Part shown: one piece after another, positions 25,681 to 33,319 of the stretch | Layout: each line of letters opens with the position of its first letter | Position numbering within the stretch: the stretch's first letter is position 1 | Virus record (IMG/VR): IMGVR_UViG_3300029918_000007 | Location: 1 to 49,437 of that record | Reading direction: 5' to 3' (one strand) | Origin: a virus | DNA length: 49,437 bases | Made by a program: the position numbers and the translations under genes | The notes under the pieces: generated by a model | Database searches by the model: none | What the model saw: the letters and a program-made list of their open reading frames with translations, nothing else | Told to the model about the DNA's origin: nothing

Positions 25681-26256
25681 TTATTTGAACTTAGATAAGT
25701 ATTCTTCGATTTTTTGTTTTTTGTTAGTATAGATTTCAGCCAATGCAGCTTGTTTTTCTGACTGGCTGTCTAAATAATGCTCAGTAGTTATATCAGGCAT
25801 TATTGCGGAAGGAAATTCGTTAGGAGCTGAAATTAAACCATATTCAGAAAAAATAATACCAGCATAAGCATTTACTTCATCTGAGAAAATAACTTCATCT
25901 CCCATAAATCCAGTTCTGATAGTTTGAATCTCAGGCAAAGCTGCTATAATCTGCTCAGGATCAATAGGAGAGAAAACATCATAGTCAAAAGGTTCACCGT
26001 TTAACCCATGAACACAACTATTAAAAACATGCCAATCATTTTCAAATTGATTGGTTGACATCACTATAATAGCTGCCTGTAACTTATCTGATTGAATAGG
26101 AGATAGAGTAATATTAAAATCATCTCTAATCTCAGTAACTAGAATATCAGGGTTCCAATCAAAGCATTCAGTACCGTAATGATCGAATATTGCAGCTAAT
26201 AGTACTGAAGCAGGACTAGAACTATCTTTTAAGACTAAGATAGAAGCGTCAAACAT
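25681..26256 (-). CDS. Unknown 191-residue protein
   Basis: An acidic protein of unknown function begins MFDASILVLKDSSSPASVLL. It looks helical at both ends, with several conserved-looking aromatic and acidic positions in the middle (CFDWNPDILVTEIRDDF). It ends in KKQKIEEYLSKFK, a likely coiled helix. It lies one base after the 346-residue gene and should be co-expressed with it. A structural role is possible but unsupported. Confidence 0.5.
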   Translation of the reverse strand: MFDASILVLKDSSSPASVLLAAIFDHYGTECFDWNPDILVTEIRDDFNITLSPIQSDKLQAAIIVMSTNQFENDWHVFNSCVHGLNGEPFDYDVFSPIDPEQIIAALPEIQTIRTGFMGDEVIFSDEVNAYAGIIFSEYGLISAPNEFPSAIMPDITTEHYLDSQSEKQAALAEIYTNKKQKIEEYLSKFK

Positions 26257-26257
26257 T

Positions 26258-27298
26258 TTAAAGTGCGGTTATGCCGGATAGTTCTTTAAACAGCTCAAAA
26301 TCTGAACGAGGGACAGTAGGCAAGACATCCATTAATTCATTGGCATTCTTTGGGTCTAATCCACAATCAAAAGCCTTGTCATATATATCTTTGGATACTT
26401 TCTGCAAATCATTTATATGATAACAACTACCACCAATTTTGACTACATTCAGCATATCAGCAATTTTGGTCAAATCTAGTGTCATGGTTCGATCAACTAA
26501 GTCTCCCATCTCCCTATATAATAGTGGTTTTTCATATACTCCAGCTAATTTTTCTATATTATAAGCTTCACTACAAAGTTCAAAGGCCTCAGTCTTGGAA
26601 GAGATATTAGCTGCCTTCTCTATAATAGGTTGATACTTAGTTTGATACTCTTCACTCAACCTATGCATTCTTCCAGCTAGGGTATCAGAAAATTCCCTGG
26701 TATCTGGATAGAATAGACCGGCATACTTACAAATCAAATCAGGTAAATCCTCGATATTCTGTTCCACAGCCTTCTCAACGAAAGCTGAAGCTATTTTAGT
26801 ACGCCAATTAAATGGGTAATTGTTTAGATTCTTAACAAATTCTGATGCTTGAAATTTAAGATCTTCAGCAGTCTTATAAGGAAACAAATCATATTCATTT
26901 CCACCAATCTCAATAGATACTATGGACTGTTCAGTATAATCAGCAGCTTGTTTAACATCCAGACCACCATTATAATTAGCAATGTCATCATAGATATCAA
27001 ATATCTGAGCAGCTTTAACAATTCTGACACCTACCTCATTAATATACTTTTCACCACAAAGTTTGGTAAGTTCAGCCCTTTTATTAATAAAGAAAGCATT
27101 ACTCAAATAAGTATCTTCAGCAGTATTAATGGGAAAAGCTCTATGCATCTGATCAGCAAAAGCAGTATCTGGCAAACTTTCTGTAGCAGTTTTAGTCAAT
27201 ACTTCCGCTTCTTTAACATAGGCTGGCAATGTATTTAAATCAACAAATCTATACAATTCGCTATAAGAGTTGTCATCAGTAATGTCAAATTTCTTCAT
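26258..27298 (-). CDS. Unknown 346-residue protein, first gene of unit
   Basis: An all-helical acidic protein of unknown function begins MKKFDITDDNSYSELYRF. It contains YKTAEDLKFQASEFVKNL and SAFVEKAVEQNIEDLPDLI. It is the first gene of a minus-strand unit whose likely -10 box TATAAT (27305-27310) ends six bases before the ATG, so its mRNA may be leaderless. It is paired with the 191-residue gene one base downstream. Confidence 0.55.
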   Translation of the reverse strand: MKKFDITDDNSYSELYRFVDLNTLPAYVKEAEVLTKTATESLPDTAFADQMHRAFPINTAEDTYLSNAFFINKRAELTKLCGEKYINEVGVRIVKAAQIFDIYDDIANYNGGLDVKQAADYTEQSIVSIEIGGNEYDLFPYKTAEDLKFQASEFVKNLNNYPFNWRTKIASAFVEKAVEQNIEDLPDLICKYAGLFYPDTREFSDTLAGRMHRLSEEYQTKYQPIIEKAANISSKTEAFELCSEAYNIEKLAGVYEKPLLYREMGDLVDRTMTLDLTKIADMLNVVKIGGSCYHINDLQKVSKDIYDKAFDCGLDPKNANELMDVLPTVPRSDFELFKELSGITAL

Positions 27299-27304
27299 AT
27301 TTCT

Positions 27305-27332
27305 ATTATAGCAATATCTATTATATCAACAA
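27305..27332 (-). promoter_or_regulatory. Promoter of 27298 gene, leaderless-type spacing
   Basis: A perfect TATAAT on the minus strand (27305-27310) ends six bases before the ATG. The -35 is poor: TTGTTG at 27327-27332 with 16-bp spacing, or TTGACT at 27332-27337 with 21. The short distance predicts transcription starting at or next to the ATG. Confidence 0.5.
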
Positions 27333-27353
27333 GTCAAATTAATAGTAATATGG

Positions 27354-27382
27354 TTGACCTGATACAAGTACAAGACTATACT
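27354..27382 (+). promoter_or_regulatory. Strong sigma70-type promoter for 27394 gene
   Basis: TTGACC, a 17-bp spacer and TATACT lie on the plus strand, ending 11 bases before the ATG. This is close to the sigma70 consensus. It is divergent from the promoter on the other strand, in a 95-base gap. Confidence 0.7.
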
Positions 27383-27393
27383 TACTTGTTAAT

Positions 27394-28698
27394 ATGGATG
27401 TCAAATCTTTATGTAGTAAAGTACATTTACCTTCAGCTGTGGCTCATTTCGGCTGGGAGGTTCCTAAAATGTATAGAAAACTACCAAATCTAGGATGGTA
27501 TGCCCTTTCAAAAGATGAGCAAATGACATTTAATGCCATTGATTTATTCGCTTATAATCAACCTAAAGAGATTAGGAATGATGACTTGTTATTGATGAGT
27601 AGATGCTATCGTTATTATATCAAGGAGCATCCAGACTTGTTGGAAGTACCAGCCAAGTATGCAGAATATATAGAAGCCGGTATTGTTAATGATTATACAC
27701 AATTAAGAACTAATGAGAAATTGTGGAAGTATAGTAGAATGTGTGCATTAGAGAACTTGATAACTTATAAAGGAAGAAACTATAAATTAAATGAACTGTT
27801 AAATGAGTTAGGGATGACTCAATTTATCAATACTGGAGTAGGATTGTTAACTTATAAGATGATAAATAGTAGAGACTTTGCCAGTCTTAAACTGCATAAT
27901 AGACATGCTAATAAATTGTTAGTACCGACCTATTTCGCACCTAACTACAAGATTGCAACTTTGGAGATATTTGAGATATGTGATATGTCTATAAATGAGA
28001 TGATTTTCCAAACTGATGGGCCTGGTTGGTATGGTAAACTAGGTACTAATATAGTAGGTAGTATCAGGGACTTGTTAACTAATGAGGGATGTACCTGGTC
28101 TAATAAGATAGTTAATTGGGTTGGAGATAAGAAGCTTACACTACATCATTCACTACAACCAACGCAATGTATCGAGATTTGGAGTAATCAAAGTAATTTA
28201 GCTACCAATGTAAATCCTCTAACCTTGATTAAATCACAAAATCTGGCTGAACAATTAAAAGGTTGTTTAGGGAATTTGACCATAACTCAATTAGGTGAAC
28301 TGGAACAAGTAACCAAGACCGATCTAAAGAAATATTGGTTGTCATCAAAGACTAGTGAAGTCAGTATTAGCGGAACCAGATTTACTAGAAACAATGACCG
28401 TTACTATTATCAGTCAGGTAAGAATCTGATTGAATATAGTAACTTCGCTCTAGATTTAACCAAGATAAAGAAAGAAAATGATGTTTATTATCAATTTGGA
28501 CTAGTTATTAAGGAAGGAGAAACCGCAGCTTTCAAGATAAAGAGGAAGGCTTTTCTGAATCATCATACTTTGTTAAAAGAACTATCTGATATTATGCTGG
28601 ATAGTGGTATGACACCTCCTAACGTATCGCCTAATTATAGAAACTACCTAATAAACGTGATTTATGCGTTTAATCCGATAAATAGGGTGGAGAAATAA
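27394..28698 (+). CDS. Unknown 434-residue orphan, plus strand
   Basis: This is not assigned to a family. It begins MDVKSLCSKVHLPSAVAHFG. A central stretch (ANKLLVPTYFAPNYKIATLE) weakly recalls the PYY/PGKI segment of phage primase-helicases. The C-terminal part has FTRNNDRYYYQSGKNL and PNVSPNYRNYLINVIYAF. There is no P-loop or catalytic motif I can name. It is a single-gene unit with its own strong promoter and a terminator directly after it, facing the opposite way from its neighbours. Related phages would be needed to place it. Confidence 0.5.
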   Translation: MDVKSLCSKVHLPSAVAHFGWEVPKMYRKLPNLGWYALSKDEQMTFNAIDLFAYNQPKEIRNDDLLLMSRCYRYYIKEHPDLLEVPAKYAEYIEAGIVNDYTQLRTNEKLWKYSRMCALENLITYKGRNYKLNELLNELGMTQFINTGVGLLTYKMINSRDFASLKLHNRHANKLLVPTYFAPNYKIATLEIFEICDMSINEMIFQTDGPGWYGKLGTNIVGSIRDLLTNEGCTWSNKIVNWVGDKKLTLHHSLQPTQCIEIWSNQSNLATNVNPLTLIKSQNLAEQLKGCLGNLTITQLGELEQVTKTDLKKYWLSSKTSEVSISGTRFTRNNDRYYYQSGKNLIEYSNFALDLTKIKKENDVYYQFGLVIKEGETAAFKIKRKAFLNHHTLLKELSDIMLDSGMTPPNVSPNYRNYLINVIYAFNPINRVEK

Positions 28699-28699
28699 A

Positions 28700-28780
28700 T
28701 TATTATTCGGCAAGGACCACCTTTTTAATTATATGTATAGTCCCTGCCAAATAATAACTTTGGCAGGGATTTTAATTTAT
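28700..28780 (+). terminator. Terminator with overlapping alternative hairpin
   Basis: An 11-bp stem (TCCCTGCCAAA / TTTGGCAGGGA, 28741-28769) followed by TTTTAATTT is an intrinsic terminator for the plus-strand gene. A second large hairpin (28700-28717 with 28740-28757, 16 of 18 paired) uses the same 5' arm, so the two are mutually exclusive. The minus-strand gene at 28777 may also end here. Confidence 0.7.
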
Positions 28781-29340
28781 AGCAATTCTACAAATGGAGC
28801 TTTGTCATTCCATTTTATCTTCAGTTGTCTCAAAAGACTGTCTAATATAGGTTTAGGTTCACAGCATTCATGAGATTCCAGTAATTCAATTAACTCTAGT
28901 CTAGCAACTCCAGTAATACATCCTTCTTTACAAACATCAAAAAGAATATTCCTGATATTACTTATAGTGTTACAACAAGGAGCTAACTCACAATTTTCAT
29001 CATAGTATAACCTATCAGAATCTTGGTTTAATCCTATAGCTTTAAACCATTCAGTTTGACTAGCATCAACTAAATATTCCACTGCCTGAGCTTTAGCCTC
29101 ATCATAGCTAAGAAAAAACTGACTAGCTTTCCATCCAGAATTTAGACCTTCCTTGTCCAAGTTTATAGTGTTTAAAACATAGTCAGTAGGGGTTAATACA
29201 TATTGCTCCCCTTCTTTAGTTAATACACCATAGTAACCAATAACTTCATCTTCATCTACAGTTCCAAAAACAGGTCTGGGAATGTATACCTTGGTACCTA
29301 TTAAGATTATATCGTCTTTTATTTCACAGTTAATGTTCAT
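28777..29340 (-). CDS. Unknown 187-residue Cys-containing protein
   Basis: An acidic protein of unknown function begins MNINCEIKDDIILIGTKVYI. It has a beta-rich first half (TPTDYVLNTINLDKEGLN) and a Cys-rich second half (CELAPCCNTISN, CKEGC, HECCEPK). The cysteines may bind metal or form a redox site; that is inference. It is the only protein gene downstream of the long structured region to its right, which may be its 5' leader. Confidence 0.5.
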   Translation of the reverse strand: MNINCEIKDDIILIGTKVYIPRPVFGTVDEDEVIGYYGVLTKEGEQYVLTPTDYVLNTINLDKEGLNSGWKASQFFLSYDEAKAQAVEYLVDASQTEWFKAIGLNQDSDRLYYDENCELAPCCNTISNIRNILFDVCKEGCITGVARLELIELLESHECCEPKPILDSLLRQLKIKWNDKAPFVELL

Positions 29341-29378
29341 AGCTAAAAATTGAGTTTAAGTATGTTTAGAATTTAAGT

Positions 29379-29692
29379 AGAGGTGGCCCAAATCAATTAA
29401 GATTCAAGCCACCTCTTCTCTGACCAATCAACACAACAAGGCAACTGAAATTAAACAGGGAGGTGGTGAAATCAGTAAATAAGGTGATCAACCCTACAAT
29501 ACATTCTGGGTAACAGAGATTGACGCTCTGCCAGATTTCCGCAATCCCCTCCCTATAGAGATACATTATTCGTCACCCTGGCTCAAGAGATGTCACCTCC
29601 TAAGCTACTTTGCGGACGAACAACGGGCTTTTGGCCATATCCACTTTGTCCAAGCCTCGGATTTGCACCGACTGTAGCCAGGATTATAGTGG
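29379..29692 (-). ncRNA. Candidate structured RNA with pseudoknot
   Basis: A roughly 310-base minus-strand region has no reading frame but folds densely. Stem A (CCTGGCT 29676-29682 with 29577-29583) and stem B (TTCGTC 29615-29620 with 29569-29574) interleave as a pseudoknot. A T-arm-like hairpin TCGG-TGCAAAT-CCGA lies at 29657-29671. A hairpin at 29506-29534 has two stacked stems (CTGG/CCAG and CAGAG/CTCTG). Arms 29457-29463 and 29548-29554 pair over 7 bp, and a 9-bp hairpin lies at 29379-29416. It may be a stand-alone RNA or a leader of the 28777-29340 gene. Confidence 0.55.
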
Positions 29693-29959
29693 GAAATTCA
29701 AATTTGACTAAAAGCTATAAAACTCCTAATCAAGTTATCATACCATAATTAATCAAAATTCTGGTGGAGGGGAGGGGGTATGATAGATAAGTAAAAATTT
29801 CCGAATAATGTTTATGTTATTCAAATTATTATACCCTATTTAAGTTTAAGTTAGGTAGAGGGGAGGGAGGGGGACCCTACATCATATTTATCATATTTTA
29901 AGGTATAATAAAATGATTAGTAGTTCTTAACCACAACCGCAACATTAAAAATTAAACTT
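29693..29959. other. Non-coding gap with G-rich repeats and shared 16-mer
   Basis: No gene is visible. The gap holds a 16-base motif also found before mazG (29727-29742) and two purine tracts on the plus strand, GGTGGAGGGGAGGGGG (29763-29778) and GAGGGGAGGGAGGGGG (29858-29873), about 95 bases apart. A TATAAT lies at 29904-29909 ahead of the small plus-strand gene, without a good -35. The tracts could form triplex or quadruplex structures. Confidence 0.5.
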
Positions 29960-30085
29960 ATGATACACGAACTTATTATGATGGTACTGGCGTTGGCTTT
30001 CGTATTTACCGTTATCACCTTCTCTGACCTGCTACTCCCTACCCGATCGGGTTATACGAATAACAAGATGCTGAGGTTGGGTTAA
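29960..30085 (+). CDS. Tiny 41-residue membrane protein, plus strand
   Basis: A short frame begins MIHELIMMVLALAFVFTVIT, one clear transmembrane helix, followed by a short polar tail (LLPTRSGYTNNK). It is more GC-rich than its surroundings. The stop lies inside a terminator hairpin, which suits a short dedicated transcript, and a TATAAT lies 50 bases upstream of the ATG. There is no SD. It could be a holin-like or signalling microprotein; this is inference. Confidence 0.5.
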   Translation: MIHELIMMVLALAFVFTVITFSDLLLPTRSGYTNNKMLRLG

Positions 30086-30112
30086 ATACCTAACCTCAGC
30101 ACCCTTTTCTTT
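30070..30112 (+). terminator. Intrinsic terminator of the small plus gene
   Basis: A 9-bp stem GCTGAGGTT / AACCTCAGC (13-base loop) is followed by ACCCTTTTCTTT on the plus strand. The stop codon of the small gene is in the loop. It also separates the plus transcript from the convergent thyX gene. Confidence 0.75.
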
Positions 30113-30114
30113 AG

Positions 30115-30888
30115 CTATGACTCAAAAACTACCCACTTATATTTTTCATAAGCTTCCATTACTAAAGGAAACTTATCCTGACATATTAATTTAATAGCTT
30201 TACCATACTCCTGAATTTCTGCTTGAGCGTGACTATCTTCTCTTAACGTAATAAAGTGAAGTAGATTCTTTAAATCCCAGCAAGCATATATTTCTGTATA
30301 AATATTAACAGGCAATACCATCCTAGCCATCTCTCTAGCTATACCTTGCGCCAACATTGATTGATATAACTCATAAGAATAGTGACAATGTTTTATTAAT
30401 GCTTCTGTAGCTGTTACATCTATTCTACTATAATTTTCTTCTATAGTTGGAATATGATTATAGTGTTCTACAATTGGATTCCATTTATCATCAATAAGAT
30501 TACCTTGGTTATCCATACCTCCAGTAACTAAACTTCCTTGTTTATTTTTAGTATCTTGCACTCTCCAACTAGAAGGAATATAAAACTCATTAGGTAATTC
30601 TGTATATCTAGCACTAACTTCATTTAAATTCTGCATCCTATGACGAACATATTGACGCATAACAAATAGAGGTAACTTGATATTTAATGTAATCTTTACC
30701 ATCTCAAACGGACTAGTATGCCTATTTTTATAAAGATATTGAATCAGTTTACGGTCACCTTCTATTCCTTTACTAGGTGCTTTATAGCTTATTCTAGCAG
30801 CTTCACAAATACGTTCATCATTACCCATCCAATCAATTAATCTTACAAATCCGTGATCTAAAACGTTAATTGTCTCTCCTTTATTCAT
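30115..30888 (-). CDS. thyX: Flavin-dependent thymidylate synthase
   Basis: This 257-residue ThyX makes dTMP from dUMP using FAD and methylenetetrahydrofolate. The signature RHRMQNLNEVSARY at residues 82-95 matches the ThyX motif (RHR, then N-E-x-S-x-R-Y), and HTSPFEM at 57-63 fits the family too. The length is typical. It lies after a Tmk and an unknown gene, in the nucleotide cluster. No canonical ThyA is seen. With Tmk it should feed dTTP synthesis. Confidence 0.9.
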   Translation of the reverse strand: MNKGETINVLDHGFVRLIDWMGNDERICEAARISYKAPSKGIEGDRKLIQYLYKNRHTSPFEMVKITLNIKLPLFVMRQYVRHRMQNLNEVSARYTELPNEFYIPSSWRVQDTKNKQGSLVTGGMDNQGNLIDDKWNPIVEHYNHIPTIEENYSRIDVTATEALIKHCHYSYELYQSMLAQGIAREMARMVLPVNIYTEIYACWDLKNLLHFITLREDSHAQAEIQEYGKAIKLICQDKFPLVMEAYEKYKWVVFES

Positions 30889-31094
30889 TTAATGTATTGG
30901 TTAACCCAGTTCTCAGTAACTTTATTCTGCTCACTAACTTCTTTATCAGATAATCTAGCTTTGGTAACTTCAGTTTTTCTTCCATCTTCCACTCTAGCAT
31001 GATTACCTTCAGTTTCTTTAATAAACTTGTCTCTTTTTAGTTCTGCTTCTTTTGATTTTACTATCTTTATATTGTCTAAGTGTTGTTTTCCCAT
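30885..31094 (-). CDS. Unknown charged 69-residue protein
   Basis: A small, very charged protein with no clear fold begins MGKQHLDNIKIVKSKEAELK. It overlaps thyX by four bases and lies four bases from tmk, so it is translated with them. Lys, Glu and Arg make up much of it (EDGRKTEVTKARLSDKEVSE). A coiled coil or disordered segment is likely. Function is unknown. Confidence 0.45.
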   Translation of the reverse strand: MGKQHLDNIKIVKSKEAELKRDKFIKETEGNHARVEDGRKTEVTKARLSDKEVSEQNKVTENWVNQYIK

Positions 31095-31098
31095 AAAT

Positions 31099-31800
31099 TT
31101 AAATAATCTTTTTAGCTAAATCCACTTCTATTGTACCTTCTTTTAACTGTCCTATTTTAAATGCTACACATCTAAATATCTCATTATGTGTGTCTTCTAT
31201 ACTACCAGAGCTATCAATTGGTATGATAGCTCCCTTACTAGCTTCTTGTAAACTCATTAACCATTCAAAACCTTGCTTTATTCTGGCATGATATTCTTTA
31301 CTTTCAGACTCAAATCTATCAGTAGTCTTTCTTTCTGATATTCTTCTAGCCGTCTCTTCATCAGTAGTATGCAAGACTAAGGTTAAATCTGGAACCAAAC
31401 CATTAAGCACAAAATGTAGATTAGCGGATATAATATCTTTATCTACAAACTTTCCGAATCCTTGATAAATAATCGTGGACCAATAAAACCTATTACAGAT
31501 AACTATATTACCTTCTTGTAGTGCAGGTTTTATAGCATCTTTAACTAGTTGTGCGAAAGAAGCAGTCATAAGTAACAATTCTGCTTCAGGACAGATTGGT
31601 GTATTGCTAGATTTAAATATCTCTCTAATTTTCTCACCTAATTCTGTACTACCCGGTGATCTAAACGTCTTCACACTAAATCCAGTCTTGTTTAAAGCCT
31701 GTCTAAGCAGGTCTACATGCATATCCTTACCCGAAGCATCTGCGCCTTCTGCTATAATAAGGAAACCTCTCTTCTCACCAATAATCGGTATGTTATTCAT
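31099..31800 (-). CDS. tmk: Thymidylate kinase
   Basis: This 233-residue dTMP kinase has the P-loop EGADASGKD at residues 18-26. The DR(Y/F) motif is changed to NRFYWST, and the lid-type region ERKTTDRFESE lies near 170. It phosphorylates dTMP to dTDP and complements ThyX in making dTTP. The start overlaps the unknown 89-residue gene by one base. The missing Asp in the DR motif is a small oddity; the Arg is kept. Confidence 0.85.
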   Translation of the reverse strand: MNNIPIIGEKRGFLIIAEGADASGKDMHVDLLRQALNKTGFSVKTFRSPGSTELGEKIREIFKSSNTPICPEAELLLMTASFAQLVKDAIKPALQEGNIVICNRFYWSTIIYQGFGKFVDKDIISANLHFVLNGLVPDLTLVLHTTDEETARRISERKTTDRFESESKEYHARIKQGFEWLMSLQEASKGAIIPIDSSGSIEDTHNEIFRCVAFKIGQLKEGTIEVDLAKKII

Positions 31801-32069
31801 TAGTTGTAAATTGTTATATTATTTATTGGTCTATGATAGGTTAAAGACATACTTATATTAATTATATTTGAATCACTAGTATCTGGAACAATAGTGATTA
31901 TAGTATCATTATTAGCATTACATTTATTAAATTCTTCCTGTAATACTCGTAAAAATCCTTCTATTGATTCTCTCAATGATTCAGTATTAAATTCTCCTAT
32001 AAATGGTAGTAAACCCTGATGTATTTCTAGTTTAATTTTGTCTAATTTACTTTGTTCTAAGCTATTCAT
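31800..32069 (-). CDS. Unknown 89-residue protein
   Basis: A small acidic protein has a helical half (SLEQSKLDKIKLEIHQGLLP, then RESIEGFLRVLQEEF) and a beta-rich end (IISITMS-like INISMSLTYHRP). The layout recalls small phage proteins that precede nucleotide enzymes, but I cannot name a family. It overlaps tmk by one base and the Nudix gene by eight. Confidence 0.45.
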   Translation of the reverse strand: MNSLEQSKLDKIKLEIHQGLLPFIGEFNTESLRESIEGFLRVLQEEFNKCNANNDTIITIVPDTSDSNIINISMSLTYHRPINNITIYN

Positions 32070-32502
32070 AATTAGCAGTTATAAAACTTGGCGGCCTTGG
32101 ATTAGTGATAAAATCCAAAGCTGCTGTGATCAACCAAGGCAAATTCTTCATTATCGGTAATTTCCCTGCTATTACCTCACTAACTTCAAAGATTCCAACT
32201 TCCTCTTCTTCCATAGTTTTTACGTTAATTGGGTCAGTTACTGTATAATAACAATAAACTGTAAAAGGAGTATTATCAGTATCGGTACCAAGCATAATAC
32301 TGTAATATTTCCAGTCAATTATCTTAACCCCAGCCTCCTCTTCAAACTCTCTTACCATAGTATCGGTAGGAAATTCTCTTGATTCGACCTTACCGCCTAC
32401 TCCATTCAATAATCCCCTCATCCATTCTGGTTGCTGTTTTCTAATGAGTACTACCTTAGATAGATCAGTAGAAAACAAAAACCCTAGTACATATTTGGTC
32501 AT
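32062..32502 (-). CDS. Nudix hydrolase
   Basis: A 146-residue Nudix protein has a perfect box at residues 37-59: G-x5-E-x7-REFEEEAGV (the stretch begins GKVESREF). It should hydrolyse a nucleoside diphosphate derivative; candidates are oxidised dNTPs, NADH or an RNA cap. The specificity cannot be read from sequence. The gene is in the nucleotide cluster, overlapping the 89-residue gene by eight bases. No other domain is present. Confidence 0.85.
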   Translation of the reverse strand: MTKYVLGFLFSTDLSKVVLIRKQQPEWMRGLLNGVGGKVESREFPTDTMVREFEEEAGVKIIDWKYYSIMLGTDTDNTPFTVYCYYTVTDPINVKTMEEEEVGIFEVSEVIAGKLPIMKNLPWLITAALDFITNPRPPSFITANYE

Positions 32503-32551
32503 ATATTTATTTCTTCTTAAGTTCTAATTGACATGTATTCATAATTCATAA

Positions 32552-33265
32552 TTATTTGTTGTTATCTGCTACGAGTTTACACCATCTTATAAATTCTTCT
32601 GAGGATTTATCTAATTTCATTAAATTTACATATTTGTGCACCCATTGTATATTTCCTTCAATATAAGCCTTGGAAGAATCAATTCTATCAATAGAAGCAT
32701 TTCCATCATAACAACCATTTTTTGAATTTAGTATCAACAAAACACCAGATAGAGCACATATAAAATTTTGTTTAACTAATACATCCCACAAATATTGTTT
32801 TGTAATTTCAACAGGGATACCACGGCGCTTAGCTCCTCCACACATTGTACACCAATACGTTCCAGAAATATTCCCTACACCACCCCATAAACAATTGGTA
32901 TGACCTGCTAAATGTGTACAACCACATGTTGTAGTATGTTTAGAAATTAAACTACTACCTCTAATAGAAGCTTCACGTCCACAATTACATTTACATAACC
33001 AATAAGCATTTCCTATAACTACTTTATCAAAACGAATTACTTCTAAGTTACCAAATTTTTTACCTAGTAAATCTTTTCTGTGTAAACAACCACAAGATTT
33101 TGTATGCCCACTAAGTAACTTTGCTGAAGTTGTTATTGTAGTAACACCGCAACTACATAAACAATTCCAATATTGTTGATGAAATTTATGTTCATCAGCT
33201 TTTGAAATAACTGTCAATTTACCAAATATTTTACCTATCAAATTAGGTTTAGTCATATAACTCAT
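32552..33265 (-). CDS. HNH homing-type endonuclease with Cys repeats
   Basis: A 237-residue free-standing homing-type endonuclease. Two repeats of a zinc-ribbon-like unit (FGKLTVI, CLCSCG, SCGCL and FGNLEVI, CKCNCG, TCGCT) precede an HNH domain with ASIDRIDSSKAYIEGNIQW and HKYVNLMK. The double Cys-Gly-Cys repeats are typical of phage HNH enzymes and probably bind DNA. The first ATG is chosen over a GTG three codons upstream. It lies between Nudix and ribonucleotide reductase, the latter a common target of such elements. Confidence 0.8.
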   Translation of the reverse strand: MSYMTKPNLIGKIFGKLTVISKADEHKFHQQYWNCLCSCGVTTITTSAKLLSGHTKSCGCLHRKDLLGKKFGNLEVIRFDKVVIGNAYWLCKCNCGREASIRGSSLISKHTTTCGCTHLAGHTNCLWGGVGNISGTYWCTMCGGAKRRGIPVEITKQYLWDVLVKQNFICALSGVLLILNSKNGCYDGNASIDRIDSSKAYIEGNIQWVHKYVNLMKLDKSSEEFIRWCKLVADNNK

Positions 33266-33319
33266 ATATATCACAGAACATAAAATATGTCAATGCTAAG
33301 TGTTATATATGGTTTTTAA

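Noticed and set aside
29575-29690. Cobalamin riboswitch controlling nrdJ
   Set aside because: Only the CGGTGCAAATCCG hairpin fits. The GGGAA and CCCGC-type boxes are absent, and the element is downstream of the nucleotide unit rather than ahead of nrdJ. It is kept as an unclassified RNA candidate.
29379-29692. tmRNA, RNase P RNA or a second tRNA in the non-coding island
   Set aside because: The T-arm-like hairpin has TGCAAAT, not TTCAAAT, no acceptor or anticodon arm fits, and conserved RNase P and tmRNA sequences are absent.
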